64,000 nt of DNA from Bacillus velezensis (GTDB taxonomy: Bacteria > Bacillota > Bacilli > Bacillales > Bacillaceae). A program made the translations under genes and the position numbers. This document shows, in pieces, positions 21,947 through 31,444 of the stretch. Under the pieces are notes generated by a model, which ran no database searches, was not told the DNA's origin, and saw only the letters and a list, made by a program, of their open reading frames with translations. Where the stretch lies: the NCBI RefSeq assembly GCF_001461825.1, contig NZ_LLZC01000022.1, positions 1 through 64,000 of the forward strand, read 5' to 3'. Each line of letters opens with the position of its first letter. Within the stretch, counting starts at the first letter, position 1.

Positions 21947-23404
21947 TTAATATGGGAATTGCCGTTTTTCATGCTGAACCGAAATCCATTTCAGCGTGGT
22001 GAATTCTTCAAGGCTCCATTCGCCGTTCAGCCTGCCGAGACCTGATTGCTTCTCGCCGCCGAACGCGACGTTCGGTTCATCATTAATGGTCGTATCGTTG
22101 ACGTGAATCATGCCGGTTTCGATCCGCTTAGCAAACTCAACGCCGCGCTCAACGTTTGCCGTATGCACGGCTCCGCTTAAACCGAACGGTGTCGCGTTTG
22201 CGATGCTTACCGCTTCATCCTCCGTTTCAAACGGCATGATGCAGACGGCCGGTCCGAACAGCTCCTCCTTCGCGATGCTCATCTCAGGTTTCACATCTTT
22301 TAAAATGACGGGCTCAGCGACCGTTCCGCTGAATCGGCCGGACAGCACCGGAACCGCTCCCTCTTCTATCGCTTTTTCGACAGACCGTCTCAGACCTTCC
22401 GCCTGTCTCTCATTGATTAAAGGACCGATAACCGTATCAGGGTCCATCGGATCGCCGACTTTCAGCGATGACACTTTCGCTTCGTAAAGCTCTGTAAATT
22501 TGTCATATACAGATGTGTGAACGAGCACGCGGTTCGCCGACATACAGATCTGGCCTTGATGCGTAAACCGGCTGAATACGGCCGCATTGACGGCGTATTC
22601 AAGATCAGCATCCTCAAGCACGATCAGCGCGCTGTTTCCGCCAAGCTCCAACAGCGGTTTTTTAAAGTGTTTGACCGCAAGCTGTCCGATATAGCTGCCC
22701 ACTCCGGTTGAGCCTGTAAATGAGATAATCCGCGGCACGGGATGCTCAACAAAGCTGTCGCCGATCTCCCCGATATCCGTCACGATAACATTCAGCAGCC
22801 CGTCCGGTACGCCGGCCGCTTCAAAAATTTTCGCGATAAGCGTTCCGCCGCAGATCGGTGTTTCTTCATGAGGCTTCAGCACGACGCCGTTCCCCGCGCC
22901 GAGTGCCGGCGCAACAGATTTCATCGAAAGGAAAAACGGGAAATTAAACGGGCTGATCACTCCCACGACTCCGGCGGGTATTCTGTACAGCCTGTTTTCT
23001 TTTCCGTCAATCGTGGACGGGAGAATTTTCCCTTCCATCCGCACCGGAAATGTTGCGGCTTCTTTTATCATATTTTTGACAAGTCCGATTTCAAACTCAG
23101 CCTTCAGCCGTGTTCCGCCAAGCTCCTCCATGATTAAGTAAATAATCGCTTCTTCGTGCTCTTCGATGAAAGAAACGGCTTTTTCCAAAATGGCCCGCTT
23201 TTTAAAAGGGTTTACTTTGTCCCATTCTTGTTTCGCAAGAGCCGCGGCGCGATATGCCGCATCCACGTCATCAGACGTCGCTTTTTGGAATGAGGTGATG
23301 ACTTTTTGAGTATAAGGATTTCTGTTTTCCAATACGTTCCGGCTGCTCCCATCCCTCCATCGGCCGCCGATAAACTGCTTATTTAGTTCTTCATATTGAA
23401 ACAT
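21947..23404 (-). CDS. yfmT: NAD-dependent aldehyde dehydrogenase YfmT (vanillin/benzaldehyde type)
   Basis: A 485-residue ALDH. Catalytic Cys287 (HQGQICMSANR), general base Glu253 in LELGGN, and Asn in SPFNFPF near residue 155 are present. The family member in B. subtilis oxidises vanillin and related aromatic aldehydes. AAAGGGAG precedes the ATG. It shares an operon with the chemoreceptor yfmS, suggesting sensing and use of the same class of aromatic compound; this link is inferred. Confidence 0.9.
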   Translation of the reverse strand: MFQYEELNKQFIGGRWRDGSSRNVLENRNPYTQKVITSFQKATSDDVDAAYRAAALAKQEWDKVNPFKKRAILEKAVSFIEEHEEAIIYLIMEELGGTRLKAEFEIGLVKNMIKEAATFPVRMEGKILPSTIDGKENRLYRIPAGVVGVISPFNFPFFLSMKSVAPALGAGNGVVLKPHEETPICGGTLIAKIFEAAGVPDGLLNVIVTDIGEIGDSFVEHPVPRIISFTGSTGVGSYIGQLAVKHFKKPLLELGGNSALIVLEDADLEYAVNAAVFSRFTHQGQICMSANRVLVHTSVYDKFTELYEAKVSSLKVGDPMDPDTVIGPLINERQAEGLRRSVEKAIEEGAVPVLSGRFSGTVAEPVILKDVKPEMSIAKEELFGPAVCIMPFETEDEAVSIANATPFGLSGAVHTANVERGVEFAKRIETGMIHVNDTTINDEPNVAFGGEKQSGLGRLNGEWSLEEFTTLKWISVQHEKRQFPY

Positions 23405-23456
23405 GTAAACATCTCCCTTTCACCGAAACTTGAAATTAGTTGATGAGTCATCTTTT

Positions 23457-23483
23457 GTATCGGTCTTAAGGTGAGAAAATTGA
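23457..23483 (-). promoter_or_regulatory. Candidate sigma-D promoter of yfmT-yfmS
   Basis: TCAA, 15-bp spacer, ACCGATAC on the minus strand; compare TAAA-N15-GCCGATAT. It would place the chemoreceptor operon under the motility sigma factor. Confidence 0.5.
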
Positions 23484-23564
23484 ACTATTTCACAATAAAA
23501 TTCCCGTTCCTTCCGTGCATCGACGCTTTTTAGCTTTGTCCTTTTAAAGTGGAAAATTCTTTAA

Positions 23565-23593
23565 TTGACTGCGAGAAATTTCGACAATATAAT
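23565..23593 (+). promoter_or_regulatory. Sigma-A promoter of yfnA
   Basis: TTGACT, 17-bp spacer, TATAAT: almost consensus, 55 bp upstream of the start codon. Confidence 0.85.
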
Positions 23594-23648
23594 ACAAACG
23601 TCAGTGTATATAATGATAAGAATATTATGAATTTTCAGGAGGACCCAT

Positions 23649-25034
23649 ATGTCTTTACTATTTCGGAAAAAGCCGCTGGCCGACTTAAAGGCCCAGAGCA
23701 AACAGACCAGCCTGTCCCGCTCGTTAAGCGCTTTTGACTTGGTTTTGCTCGGAATCGGCTGTGTTGTCGGAACGGGGATTTTTGTGATTACCGGGACTGT
23801 GGCCGCGACAGGCGCAGGACCGGCTTTGATTCTGTCGTTTGTGCTCGCGGGTCTTGCCTGCGCGCTCGCCGCGTTTTGTTATGCGGAATTTTCTTCCTCC
23901 ATTCCGATTTCAGGCAGCGTATATACGTATTCATATGTCACTCTCGGGGAGTGTCTCGCGTTTTTAATCGGATGGGACTTAATGCTTGAATATGTCATCG
24001 CGCTTGCCGCCGTCGCAACCGGCTGGTCATCCTATTTCCAATCGCTTCTTGCAGGCTTCGGGCTGCATCTTCCGGAGGCGCTGACCGCCGCACCCGGCAG
24101 CAAAACGGGTGCCGTGTTCAACCTGCCGGCCGTTATCATTATTTTGGTCATTACCGCGATTGTTTCAAGAGGCGTGAAAGAAAGCACCCGCTTTAACAAT
24201 GTCATTGTATTGATGAAAATTGCGATCATTCTGCTATTTATCATTGTCGGTTTCGGCTACGTGAAACCGGAAAACTGGTCGCCGTTTATGCCGTTCGGAA
24301 TGAAAGGCGTCATCACGAGCGCCGCGACCGTTTTCTTCGCGTATCTCGGATTTGATGCCGTGTCAAACGCGTCGGAAGAAGTGAAAAACCCGCAGAAATC
24401 AATGCCGGTCGGAATCATCGGCGCGCTCGCCATCTGCACCATCCTTTACATTACGGTATCGCTCGTCCTGACGGGAATGCTTTCGTACACCAAGCTGAAT
24501 GTCGGAGATCCGGTATCTTTCGCGCTTCAATTTGTCGGCCAGAACAAGATAGCAGGCATTATTTCCGTCGGCGCGATTATCGGGATTACAACGGTCATGC
24601 TCGCTCTGCTTTACGCTCAGGTGCGCCTTACATTTGCGATGAGCAGAGACGGCCTTTTGCCACGCATGTTTTCCAAGGTTCACCCGCGTTTTAAAACACC
24701 GTTTCAAAACACATGGGTGACGGGGATCATTGCCGCCGGGATCGCGGGTTTTATTGATCTGGGAACCTTGGCGCATCTCGTCAACATGGGAACCTTGGCG
24801 GCCTTTACGGTCATTGCGATCGCCGTCATCGTTTTAAGAAAGAAACATCCGGAGATCAAATCTTCCTTCCGTGTTCCTTTCGTGCCTGTTGTGCCGATCA
24901 TCAGCGCATGCTTATGCCTGTATCTCGCAAGCAGCCTGCCGGGCGTGACATGGATCGCCTTTGTCATCTGGATCGCCGCCGGGATCGTCGTTTATATGAT
25001 GTATTCGAGAAAACACAGTTTGTTAAATAAATAA
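23649..25034 (+). CDS. yfnA: APC-superfamily amino acid permease YfnA
   Basis: A 461-residue membrane protein with 12 or more hydrophobic helices. The first helix carries the unwound substrate motif GIGCVVGTGIFVITG; helix 6 has FFAYLGFDAVSNASEE, as in cationic amino acid transporter-like permeases. A branched-chain or other amino acid substrate is likely; B. subtilis YfnA (AimB) is reported to transport amino acids such as Ser/Thr/Ala analogues, which I cannot confirm here. AGGAGG precedes the ATG. Confidence 0.88.
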   Translation: MSLLFRKKPLADLKAQSKQTSLSRSLSAFDLVLLGIGCVVGTGIFVITGTVAATGAGPALILSFVLAGLACALAAFCYAEFSSSIPISGSVYTYSYVTLGECLAFLIGWDLMLEYVIALAAVATGWSSYFQSLLAGFGLHLPEALTAAPGSKTGAVFNLPAVIIILVITAIVSRGVKESTRFNNVIVLMKIAIILLFIIVGFGYVKPENWSPFMPFGMKGVITSAATVFFAYLGFDAVSNASEEVKNPQKSMPVGIIGALAICTILYITVSLVLTGMLSYTKLNVGDPVSFALQFVGQNKIAGIISVGAIIGITTVMLALLYAQVRLTFAMSRDGLLPRMFSKVHPRFKTPFQNTWVTGIIAAGIAGFIDLGTLAHLVNMGTLAAFTVIAIAVIVLRKKHPEIKSSFRVPFVPVVPIISACLCLYLASSLPGVTWIAFVIWIAAGIVVYMMYSRKHSLLNK

Positions 25035-25035
25035 A

Positions 25036-25078
25036 AAGGGAGGCTCTTTTTTCTGTTTGAGAAAGAAGAGCCTTTTTT
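25036..25078 (+). terminator. Terminator of yfnA
   Basis: Stem AGGCTCTTTTTT/AAAGAAGAGCCT with T6 on the plus strand. Confidence 0.8.
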
Positions 25079-25151
25079 GCACTTGATAATTCATTCACCT
25101 TATGAATAATATGGTGTATGCTTCGTTTACATAAAAAGGAGGAGAATCACT

Positions 25152-26381
25152 TTGGCAATTGCCGCCCCGCTTAAAGAAAAACCTGTCCATCGTCCCGAAA
25201 CAACCATGTATTCTATTTTGTTCATTATCGGGATCTGTCATCTGCTGAACGATTCACTGCAAGCGGTGATTCCGGCGATGTTTCCGATTTTGGAACGTTC
25301 CATGAATCTTACATTTACGCAGCTCGGAATGATCGCCTTTACGCTGAATATGGTGTCTTCCGTGATGCAGCCCGTCATCGGCTGGTATACGGATAAACGC
25401 CCGATGCCGTATGCTTTGCCGCTCGGACTCACCGCAAGCATGCTCGGCATTTTAGGTCTCGCGTTCGCCCCGTCTTTTCTGACGATTTTATGCTGTGTCT
25501 TTTTTATCGGCCTTGGCTCCGCCGTCTTTCATCCTGAAGGATCGCGTGTCGCCTACATGGCCGCCGGCGAAAAGCGCGGCTTGGCGCAATCGATTTACCA
25601 AGTCGGAGGGAATACCGGCCAGGCGATGGCGCCCTTGATTACCGCGCTGATTCTCGTTCCGCTCGGTCAATTCGGCTCTGTCTGGTTCACGCTTGTCGCC
25701 GCAATCGCTGTGCTGTTTCTCATTTATATCGCCAAATGGTATAAAGGCCGCCTTATTCATTTGCGCGCCGTAAGTAAAAAATCACCGGCCGCCGCTGTGC
25801 AGACCGTGATTACAAAACCGATTATTCTCGCCCTTATCATGATTATCTTCTTAATTTTCGCGCGCTCCTGGTATGTGAGCGCGATCGGCAACTTTTATAC
25901 GTTCTATGCGATGAATGCCTATCATGTCAGCATTCAGCAGGCACAGAGCTACATCTTCGTCTTTTTATTTTTCGGAGCAGTCGGAACGTTTCTCGGCGGG
26001 CCGCTTGCAGACCGTTTCGGAAAGCGGAACGTCATCATCGTTTCGATGATAGCATCGGCTCCATTGACGATTTTTCTTCCGTTTGCGGGGCCTGTCATCG
26101 CCTATGGCGTACTGGCGCTGATTGGTGTTGTTCTGATGTCCAGCTTCTCCGTGACGGTTGTCTACGCGCAGGAGCTTGTTCCAGGCAAAATCGGAACGAT
26201 GTCAGGGCTTACGGTCGGGCTCGCCTTCGGAATGGGCGCGATCGGAGCCGTTGCGCTCGGAGCTCTTATTGATTCAGCGGGATTGACGCCGACCATGACA
26301 GCCGTCGCCTTTCTGCCCGTTTTAGGTCTGCTCGCCTTTGTCCTGCCGAGCGACAAAACATTAAAAGAATGGCATTCATAA
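25152..26381 (+). CDS. yfnC: MFS exporter YfnC (fosmidomycin-resistance family)
   Basis: A 409-residue transporter with 12 predicted membrane segments, similar to Fsr fosmidomycin efflux proteins: GICHLLNDSLQAVIPAMFP in helix 1 and FHPEGSRVAYMAAGEKRG in the central region. The start is TTG 25152 after AAGGAGGAG. A candidate promoter TTGATA-N18-TAATAT lies at about 25084-25113. It probably exports a phosphonate-like or other small toxic compound. Confidence 0.87.
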   Translation: MAIAAPLKEKPVHRPETTMYSILFIIGICHLLNDSLQAVIPAMFPILERSMNLTFTQLGMIAFTLNMVSSVMQPVIGWYTDKRPMPYALPLGLTASMLGILGLAFAPSFLTILCCVFFIGLGSAVFHPEGSRVAYMAAGEKRGLAQSIYQVGGNTGQAMAPLITALILVPLGQFGSVWFTLVAAIAVLFLIYIAKWYKGRLIHLRAVSKKSPAAAVQTVITKPIILALIMIIFLIFARSWYVSAIGNFYTFYAMNAYHVSIQQAQSYIFVFLFFGAVGTFLGGPLADRFGKRNVIIVSMIASAPLTIFLPFAGPVIAYGVLALIGVVLMSSFSVTVVYAQELVPGKIGTMSGLTVGLAFGMGAIGAVALGALIDSAGLTPTMTAVAFLPVLGLLAFVLPSDKTLKEWHS

Positions 26382-26385
26382 AAAC

Positions 26386-26414
26386 AATCCCTGCCGAAAA
26401 GGCAGGGATTTTAT
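26386..26414. terminator. Bidirectional terminator between yfnC and yfnD
   Basis: A perfect 10-bp stem AATCCCTGCC/GGCAGGGATT with T-rich sequence on both sides. Confidence 0.8.
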
Positions 26415-27352
26415 GTTTCAACCGTATAAAAATGGGTGTCAGGAACCGCATATTTCGGAATAAACCCGTCTCTGAAATCGGGAAATGCTTTTTGAATTTC
26501 ATCAATCCATTTTTTCACGTTTTTGATGTACGGCACGTAAATCATATTGACTGTCGCCTCGTCATCAATGTGATAGTACCAGCACAGATTGAATTCGTTC
26601 TCCGTGACGAGCGTAAAGCCTGAAAAATGATAAAAAATCAGCGGGGTGTCATTGACATATACAGCCCCGTCGCGCAGGCTGACGTCATATTGCTCAATAT
26701 TCCACAGCGCCGCATTCGCGCCGATCGACTCCGTGACATGAACGTGTTCAAACTGCGCGGGCCACTTTTCAACATACCTTTGGTCACCGTATGTCTTTTT
26801 TTCTTCATTCATCTCCACCGTACAATAGGAGATGCAATCCTGTCTCCACTGCCAGACCGCCCGATACGCTTCCCCGGTATTCCGCGCGCCGACAAACCCG
26901 GTGTTGTACTGCCCTGTCAGCTTGTAATAAGACGCAAACCGTTCTGAATTGCGGTGATCCGTCAGAAAAAGGGAAGCATCCGGCTTTTCCGCAAACAGCT
27001 CGCCCGCATCTGAGAAGAAAAAGAGATCGGTGTCCAAGTGGGCAAAATATTCAGCTTCATCATACTCTGTCATCACATGGAACAGAAATGCCGGCTTCAG
27101 CGTCCAGCAATATTCATGAAACGTCCGGCCGCCCTTTGCTTCAAGCAGCTCCGGGTCCTCCATTTCATGGAGCTGAACCGCCGTGACATGTTCCCACGGC
27201 ACCTGCTGAAGCAATTCATACGCTTTCTGATCGACACACAGCACATACAGATGAAAATCCCGGCAATGCTCATGGAGAGAATGAATCATCGGCATCAGTT
27301 TAAAGATATGCGTTCTGGAAACAATGGTTGAAAAATGATATTTACTCACCAT
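26411..27352 (-). CDS. yfnD: Glycosyltransferase YfnD, last gene of yfnHGFED
   Basis: A 313-residue GT-A fold transferase of the nucleotide-diphospho-sugar transferase type, paralogous to YfnF in this operon. The shared pattern is STIVSRTHIFKLMPM at the N-terminus, EYCWTLKPAFLFHV, DxD-like HLDTDLFFFSD near residue 110, and GDQRYVEKWP. The operon makes spore-crust polysaccharide in B. subtilis. It follows yfnE by 12 bp. Confidence 0.85.
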   Translation of the reverse strand: MVSKYHFSTIVSRTHIFKLMPMIHSLHEHCRDFHLYVLCVDQKAYELLQQVPWEHVTAVQLHEMEDPELLEAKGGRTFHEYCWTLKPAFLFHVMTEYDEAEYFAHLDTDLFFFSDAGELFAEKPDASLFLTDHRNSERFASYYKLTGQYNTGFVGARNTGEAYRAVWQWRQDCISYCTVEMNEEKKTYGDQRYVEKWPAQFEHVHVTESIGANAALWNIEQYDVSLRDGAVYVNDTPLIFYHFSGFTLVTENEFNLCWYYHIDDEATVNMIYVPYIKNVKKWIDEIQKAFPDFRDGFIPKYAVPDTHFYTVET

Positions 27353-27364
27353 ATCACATCCAAT

Positions 27365-28525
27365 TTATTTAAGATCCACATGCAGTAAATCAGCAGCCAG
27401 CGCTTTGAACGCCCTTGCAAAGTGCGTGACGCCCAGCTTTTTTTCCGCTTTTGCCAAAAGCTTCCCGACCTCCGGCAGATTGAAGCTGTTCGCCGTGATC
27501 CGCGGGCTTTTCGTCTTCCAGTCCGGGTCGAGGTTGCGGTCTTTAACCGCGTGGAGCAGTTCGAGAAAAATGTGCAGCAGGCTTTCATATTTCTCATAAT
27601 CAAGCAGCACTTCGATGTCTGCCATCATGCTGTTGGTTAACTCCGCGTCAAACGGGCCGTTAAACGCGAGGTGCACGTCAAGCGAATGAATGTCATTGTA
27701 CTTGTCGCACATGTACGCGATGTTCGCCCTGATGTCATCAACGGAAGCGCAGTTGCTCGGATGCTCCTGATGGACGCTCATGATATCGCGCCGCAGCTGA
27801 AATCTCATTCCCGACTGATGAAGCCTGATGCCGAGATCATAATCTTCAAAGCCGTATCTGACAATGCCTTCATCAAACAGGCCGAGATCTGCCACGTGCT
27901 GTCTCTTGACTGACGAATTGTTCGTAATGAAAAAACGCCACGGCAGACGGTAGCCGTTCAAATCATCTCCGTATTTTTCCAAAATGCTTTTCAGCACACG
28001 GATAAAGTCGGTATCTAAATCAAAGCATTGGTCAAGAAAACTTCCGTCTCTGATGTCACCTTCTTCAAGGAGCGGCTCTTTATCGCCCGGCAGCTCTTCA
28101 TACAGTTCGGCGAGTTTTTCCTTATGCTCTTTTTCAAAACGGTCATAATAAAAGCTGTAAATCCGCTTCCAGAACATACCGCATACGACAAGATCGTCCC
28201 GGTTCTCATGAGCCTTGATATGCTTCGCCACCAAATCCTTTTCGGCAAGCATGTCGCTGTCATGGAAGATCAAAATATCGCCTCTGGCATTGCGGACCGC
28301 CTGATTCCGGCCGTAAGCGATCCCTCTGTTTTCTTTAATTCTCACAAAAATCAGCGGGAAATTCGCGCTGAATGATTCAAGCATGGATAAGGTTCCGTCT
28401 TCCGAACCGTTGTCAGCCACAATCACTTCGAACGGCTCTGTGCATTCCTGTTCATTCAGGGACAGCAGGCTGTTATAAAGCCTCTCCTTGGAATTATATG
28501 CGGGAACAATGACGCTTGCCTTCAC
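27365..28525 (-). CDS. yfnE: Family 2 glycosyltransferase YfnE
   Basis: A 386-residue protein with an N-terminal GT2 domain (SVIVPAYNSKERL, ADNGSEDGT, DxD motif HDSDMLAE near residue 92) and a C-terminal helical region (residues 280-386). The start is GTG 28525, after AGGAAGTGAACG. It is part of the yfnHGFED operon, which makes and transfers the spore-surface glycan. Confidence 0.86.
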   Translation of the reverse strand: MKASVIVPAYNSKERLYNSLLSLNEQECTEPFEVIVADNGSEDGTLSMLESFSANFPLIFVRIKENRGIAYGRNQAVRNARGDILIFHDSDMLAEKDLVAKHIKAHENRDDLVVCGMFWKRIYSFYYDRFEKEHKEKLAELYEELPGDKEPLLEEGDIRDGSFLDQCFDLDTDFIRVLKSILEKYGDDLNGYRLPWRFFITNNSSVKRQHVADLGLFDEGIVRYGFEDYDLGIRLHQSGMRFQLRRDIMSVHQEHPSNCASVDDIRANIAYMCDKYNDIHSLDVHLAFNGPFDAELTNSMMADIEVLLDYEKYESLLHIFLELLHAVKDRNLDPDWKTKSPRITANSFNLPEVGKLLAKAEKKLGVTHFARAFKALAADLLHVDLK

Positions 28526-28553
28526 TTTTCGTTCACTTCCTGTATATGATCAT

Positions 28554-29465
28554 TTATTTGTTATCATCCTCAGATGCAAAGCCGCTGAACTCCGGGCAGA
28601 CGGCGCTGACCGTCCCGATCACCCGCTTCAGAATGTCCTGGTAAAGCTGATGGACAAACGGCAGGTCGGTCCGGTCCGTCTCATGAATCTGCCGAATGTC
28701 GCCGGCTGTAACGATCCGGTATCCGCTGAAATGATAGAAAATCAGCGGACTTCCGTCTTCGAGCACAAGACGCCCGTCCTTCCATGAAAACGTGTGGCGG
28801 CCGTAATTCCAATGGCCGATATTCACGCCGGGCGTGGTGATGTCACACACGTTCGGGAACAGGCCGGACATGTAATCCAAGTAGCCTTGATCTCCGAATT
28901 TTCCTTCGCCCGGCGCATTTTTGCATTCCTCCAGGCAGCGTTCTTTCCACCATCTGAGACAATCTGTGCCGGCACTGTCGGTTTTGAAGCTGAGAAAACC
29001 GGAATTATACCGGCCTAAAAGACGCTGCAGCATGTCGATTTCCTGTTTTTCAAATGAGGGAATGACGATATCGCCCCGTGACAGAAGCACCGAACAATCC
29101 GGCTGATTGTCAAAAATCGCGCGCGGATCAGCGAAGAAAAACAAATCGGCATCAATGTACGTGACACGTTCTAATTCCGGATGTCCGTCCAGCACGAATT
29201 CGAGAAATACCGGCTTCACCGTCCAGCAGTATTCGCTCTGATCCCTCGTCCGCTTCAGTTCAAGGAGCTCCTCATTTTCCAGTGCGGACACCTGAATCAA
29301 GGTGACATTATCCGGCCGCATTGCCTGAAGCACGTCATAGGTGTCTTGATCCATACACAAAGTAAAAATGGGGGCGTCCGCCTGAACCGCTTTCAATGAG
29401 CCGAACAAAGCGATGGCCTGATACAGCCTTCCTTTTGATAAAACTGTGCAATATGCGCTTGTCAC
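28554..29465 (-). CDS. yfnF: Glycosyltransferase YfnF
   Basis: A 303-residue paralogue of YfnD: EYCWTVKPVFLEFVLD, YIDADLFFFADP (DxD) and GDQGYLDYM. The start is GTG 29465 after GAGGTGAGAG. Having two paralogous transferases in one operon suggests two successive sugar additions. Confidence 0.85.
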   Translation of the reverse strand: MTSAYCTVLSKGRLYQAIALFGSLKAVQADAPIFTLCMDQDTYDVLQAMRPDNVTLIQVSALENEELLELKRTRDQSEYCWTVKPVFLEFVLDGHPELERVTYIDADLFFFADPRAIFDNQPDCSVLLSRGDIVIPSFEKQEIDMLQRLLGRYNSGFLSFKTDSAGTDCLRWWKERCLEECKNAPGEGKFGDQGYLDYMSGLFPNVCDITTPGVNIGHWNYGRHTFSWKDGRLVLEDGSPLIFYHFSGYRIVTAGDIRQIHETDRTDLPFVHQLYQDILKRVIGTVSAVCPEFSGFASEDDNK

Positions 29466-29489
29466 GTCTTTCTCTCACCTCTGTTTCTG

Positions 29490-30458
29490 TTACTTTTGAA
29501 AAAAGGCTTTATACCATTCGATCGTTTTTTCCAATCCTTCATCAATGGTATGCGCGGGCGTCCAATTCAGAAGCTTCCTCGCCTTTTCCGCCGATAAATA
29601 TTGGTGCTTGATTTCATGGCTTCCCTGGTTGAGCACTTTCGGCTTGAGGTCACTGTCCATGGCCTTAAGAATTTTTTCTACAAGCTCCAGCACCGTCAGC
29701 TGAATCTCATTGCTGAAGTTGAACGCTTCTCCCGCAAGATTGAGCTCCTCCATCTTTTCCGCCAGCAAAAGGTATGCCTCGACCGCATCCTCGATGTAAA
29801 AATAATCACGGATAAATGTGCCGTCGCTGCGGATTTCCGGCGCTTCACCGTTCAGCACGAGCTGAATCGTCTGCGGAATAATCCGGTTGAAGTTCAAATC
29901 TCCGCCGCCGTACAAGTTGCCGCAGCGCGTAATACAGACCGGAAGTCCGTACGTATTAAAATATGTGTGGCTTAACAAATCGGCACAGCTTTTTGATACG
30001 TCATACGGATGTTTGCCCTGAAGAGGCATGTTTTCATCGTACGGCAGTGTCGGCTGGTCGCCGTACGCTTTATCACTGGACGCGACGATCACCCGCTTGA
30101 TGAGCGGATGCCTGCGGCACGCTTCAAGGATGTTCCATGTGCCGAGAATATTGGCTTCAAATGTGGAAATCGGATTGCGGTTTGCGACGCCGACGATCGC
30201 CTGAGCGGCTAAATGAAAGACCGTGTCAATTTCATATTCGCCCAGCGCCCGCTCAATCACATCCAGATCCTCAAGCGCGCCCTGCACGATATTCATTTGC
30301 TTCACTTGTTCTCCCTGATACAGGTTCGACTTGGGCACAGTGTCACGGACAAGTCCCGTCACATTGGCCCCCTGATCGATCAGTTCCTTCACCAAGCAGC
30401 TTCCTAAAAGACCTGTACATCCCGTCACAAACACATTTTTATTTTTCCAGAAACTCAA
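29490..30458 (-). CDS. yfnG: NDP-sugar 4,6-dehydratase-like epimerase/dehydratase YfnG
   Basis: A 322-residue extended SDR resembling CDP-glucose 4,6-dehydratase. The NAD site is [11 protein letters not shown], with an SDKAYGD and YDVSKSCAD (Tyr-X3-Lys) active-site region. It likely converts the CDP-hexose made by YfnH to a 4-keto-6-deoxy sugar. It starts with TTG 30458, only 6 bp after the yfnH stop, so translation is probably coupled. Confidence 0.87.
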   Translation of the reverse strand: MSFWKNKNVFVTGCTGLLGSCLVKELIDQGANVTGLVRDTVPKSNLYQGEQVKQMNIVQGALEDLDVIERALGEYEIDTVFHLAAQAIVGVANRNPISTFEANILGTWNILEACRRHPLIKRVIVASSDKAYGDQPTLPYDENMPLQGKHPYDVSKSCADLLSHTYFNTYGLPVCITRCGNLYGGGDLNFNRIIPQTIQLVLNGEAPEIRSDGTFIRDYFYIEDAVEAYLLLAEKMEELNLAGEAFNFSNEIQLTVLELVEKILKAMDSDLKPKVLNQGSHEIKHQYLSAEKARKLLNWTPAHTIDEGLEKTIEWYKAFFQK

Positions 30459-30464
30459 ACTTGA

Positions 30465-31229
30465 TCACCATACCTTCCATACATGTTGTCCCCGGTCCCA
30501 CATCTTGTTGATTTCCAGCAGGTTTTTATACGTATCGATCGCCGTCCAGAAACCGTAATGCCGGTATACCGCCAATTCGCCGTCCTTCGCCAGCTCCTTC
30601 AGCGGTTCTTCTTCAAACATGACGTCCCTGTCTTTCGGCAGATAATCAAATACCTTCGGGCTGAGCACGAAAAATCCGCCGTTGATGATGCCTTCACTTG
30701 AGGTTTTTTCAGAAAAGCTTTTCGCCATACCGTCTTCAACCGTCAGCGTTCCGAATTGCGAGGTCTTTTCTATACCGGTGACGGTTGCCGCAGCCCCTTT
30801 TGATTGATGATAGCTGATCAGATGAAACAGGTTGATGTTGGCCAGTCCGTCCCCATACGTCATAAGAAAGGTTTCATCACCGATGATGTCCTTCGCCTGT
30901 AAAAGCCGCCCCGCTGTCTGCGTGTGTTCCCCCGTGTCTAAAAAAGTGATTTTCCACGGCTCGGATTTTCCCAATATCCGCACTTCTCCGGTAGAGCTGT
31001 CCAGCGTCATGCTGTGATTCTTCCAGTCATAATCTAAGAAATATTCCTTAATCATCTCTCCTTTGAAACCAAGAAGCAGGATAAATTCGTTCACGCCATA
31101 GTATTGATAGAGTTTCATAATATGCCATAGAATCGGTTTGCCGCCTATCATGGCGAGCGGTTTGGGACGTTCATTGGTGATTTCGCTCATTCTCGTTCCT
31201 TTTCCGCCGCAGAGAATGACTGCTTTCAT
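30465..31229 (-). CDS. yfnH: Glucose-1-phosphate cytidylyltransferase-like YfnH
   Basis: A 254-residue nucleotidyltransferase, the first enzyme of the operon: MKAVILCGGKGTRMSEIT with the ERPKPLAMIGGKPILWHIM signature, and a DGLANI metal site. The product is expected to be CDP-glucose, the substrate for YfnG. AGAGGGG precedes ATG 31229. A longer frame exists upstream but would cover the sigma-K promoter. Confidence 0.88.
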   Translation of the reverse strand: MKAVILCGGKGTRMSEITNERPKPLAMIGGKPILWHIMKLYQYYGVNEFILLLGFKGEMIKEYFLDYDWKNHSMTLDSSTGEVRILGKSEPWKITFLDTGEHTQTAGRLLQAKDIIGDETFLMTYGDGLANINLFHLISYHQSKGAAATVTGIEKTSQFGTLTVEDGMAKSFSEKTSSEGIINGGFFVLSPKVFDYLPKDRDVMFEEEPLKELAKDGELAVYRHYGFWTAIDTYKNLLEINKMWDRGQHVWKVW

Positions 31230-31333
31230 CTCTACCCCTCTTCTCTGTGAATATTGGATTCGAAACCGCCCGTATAAGAGAAACCAACCCGATAATTTGT
31301 CCGATTCTCTATCACCGGTTTCAAAATCTACTG

Positions 31334-31361
31334 TAAGATATGAGAGATTGGCGCCCTTTGT
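31334..31361 (-). promoter_or_regulatory. Sigma-K promoter of yfnHGFED
   Basis: AC, 17-bp spacer, CATATCTTA on the minus strand: an exact match to AC-N16/17-CATANNNTA. The transcript start would be about 95 nt upstream of yfnH. It predicts late mother-cell expression, as reported for this operon in B. subtilis. Confidence 0.75.
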
Positions 31362-31407
31362 GACCAAAAGCTCTCTCTTTTTTCAGATTGGTGAAGATAC
31401 ACACAAA

Positions 31408-31442
31408 AAAAGAGCCTTACGGAAATTCCGTAAGGCTCTTTC
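31408..31442 (-). terminator. Terminator of yfnI
   Basis: A 13-bp stem AAGAGCCTTACGG/CCGTAAGGCTCTT with T7 on the minus strand. Confidence 0.9.
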
Positions 31443-31444
31443 TA

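Noticed and set aside
23549-23737. 62-codon frame at the yfnA start
   Set aside because: Overlaps the yfnA promoter, SD and first codons in another frame; no SD of its own.
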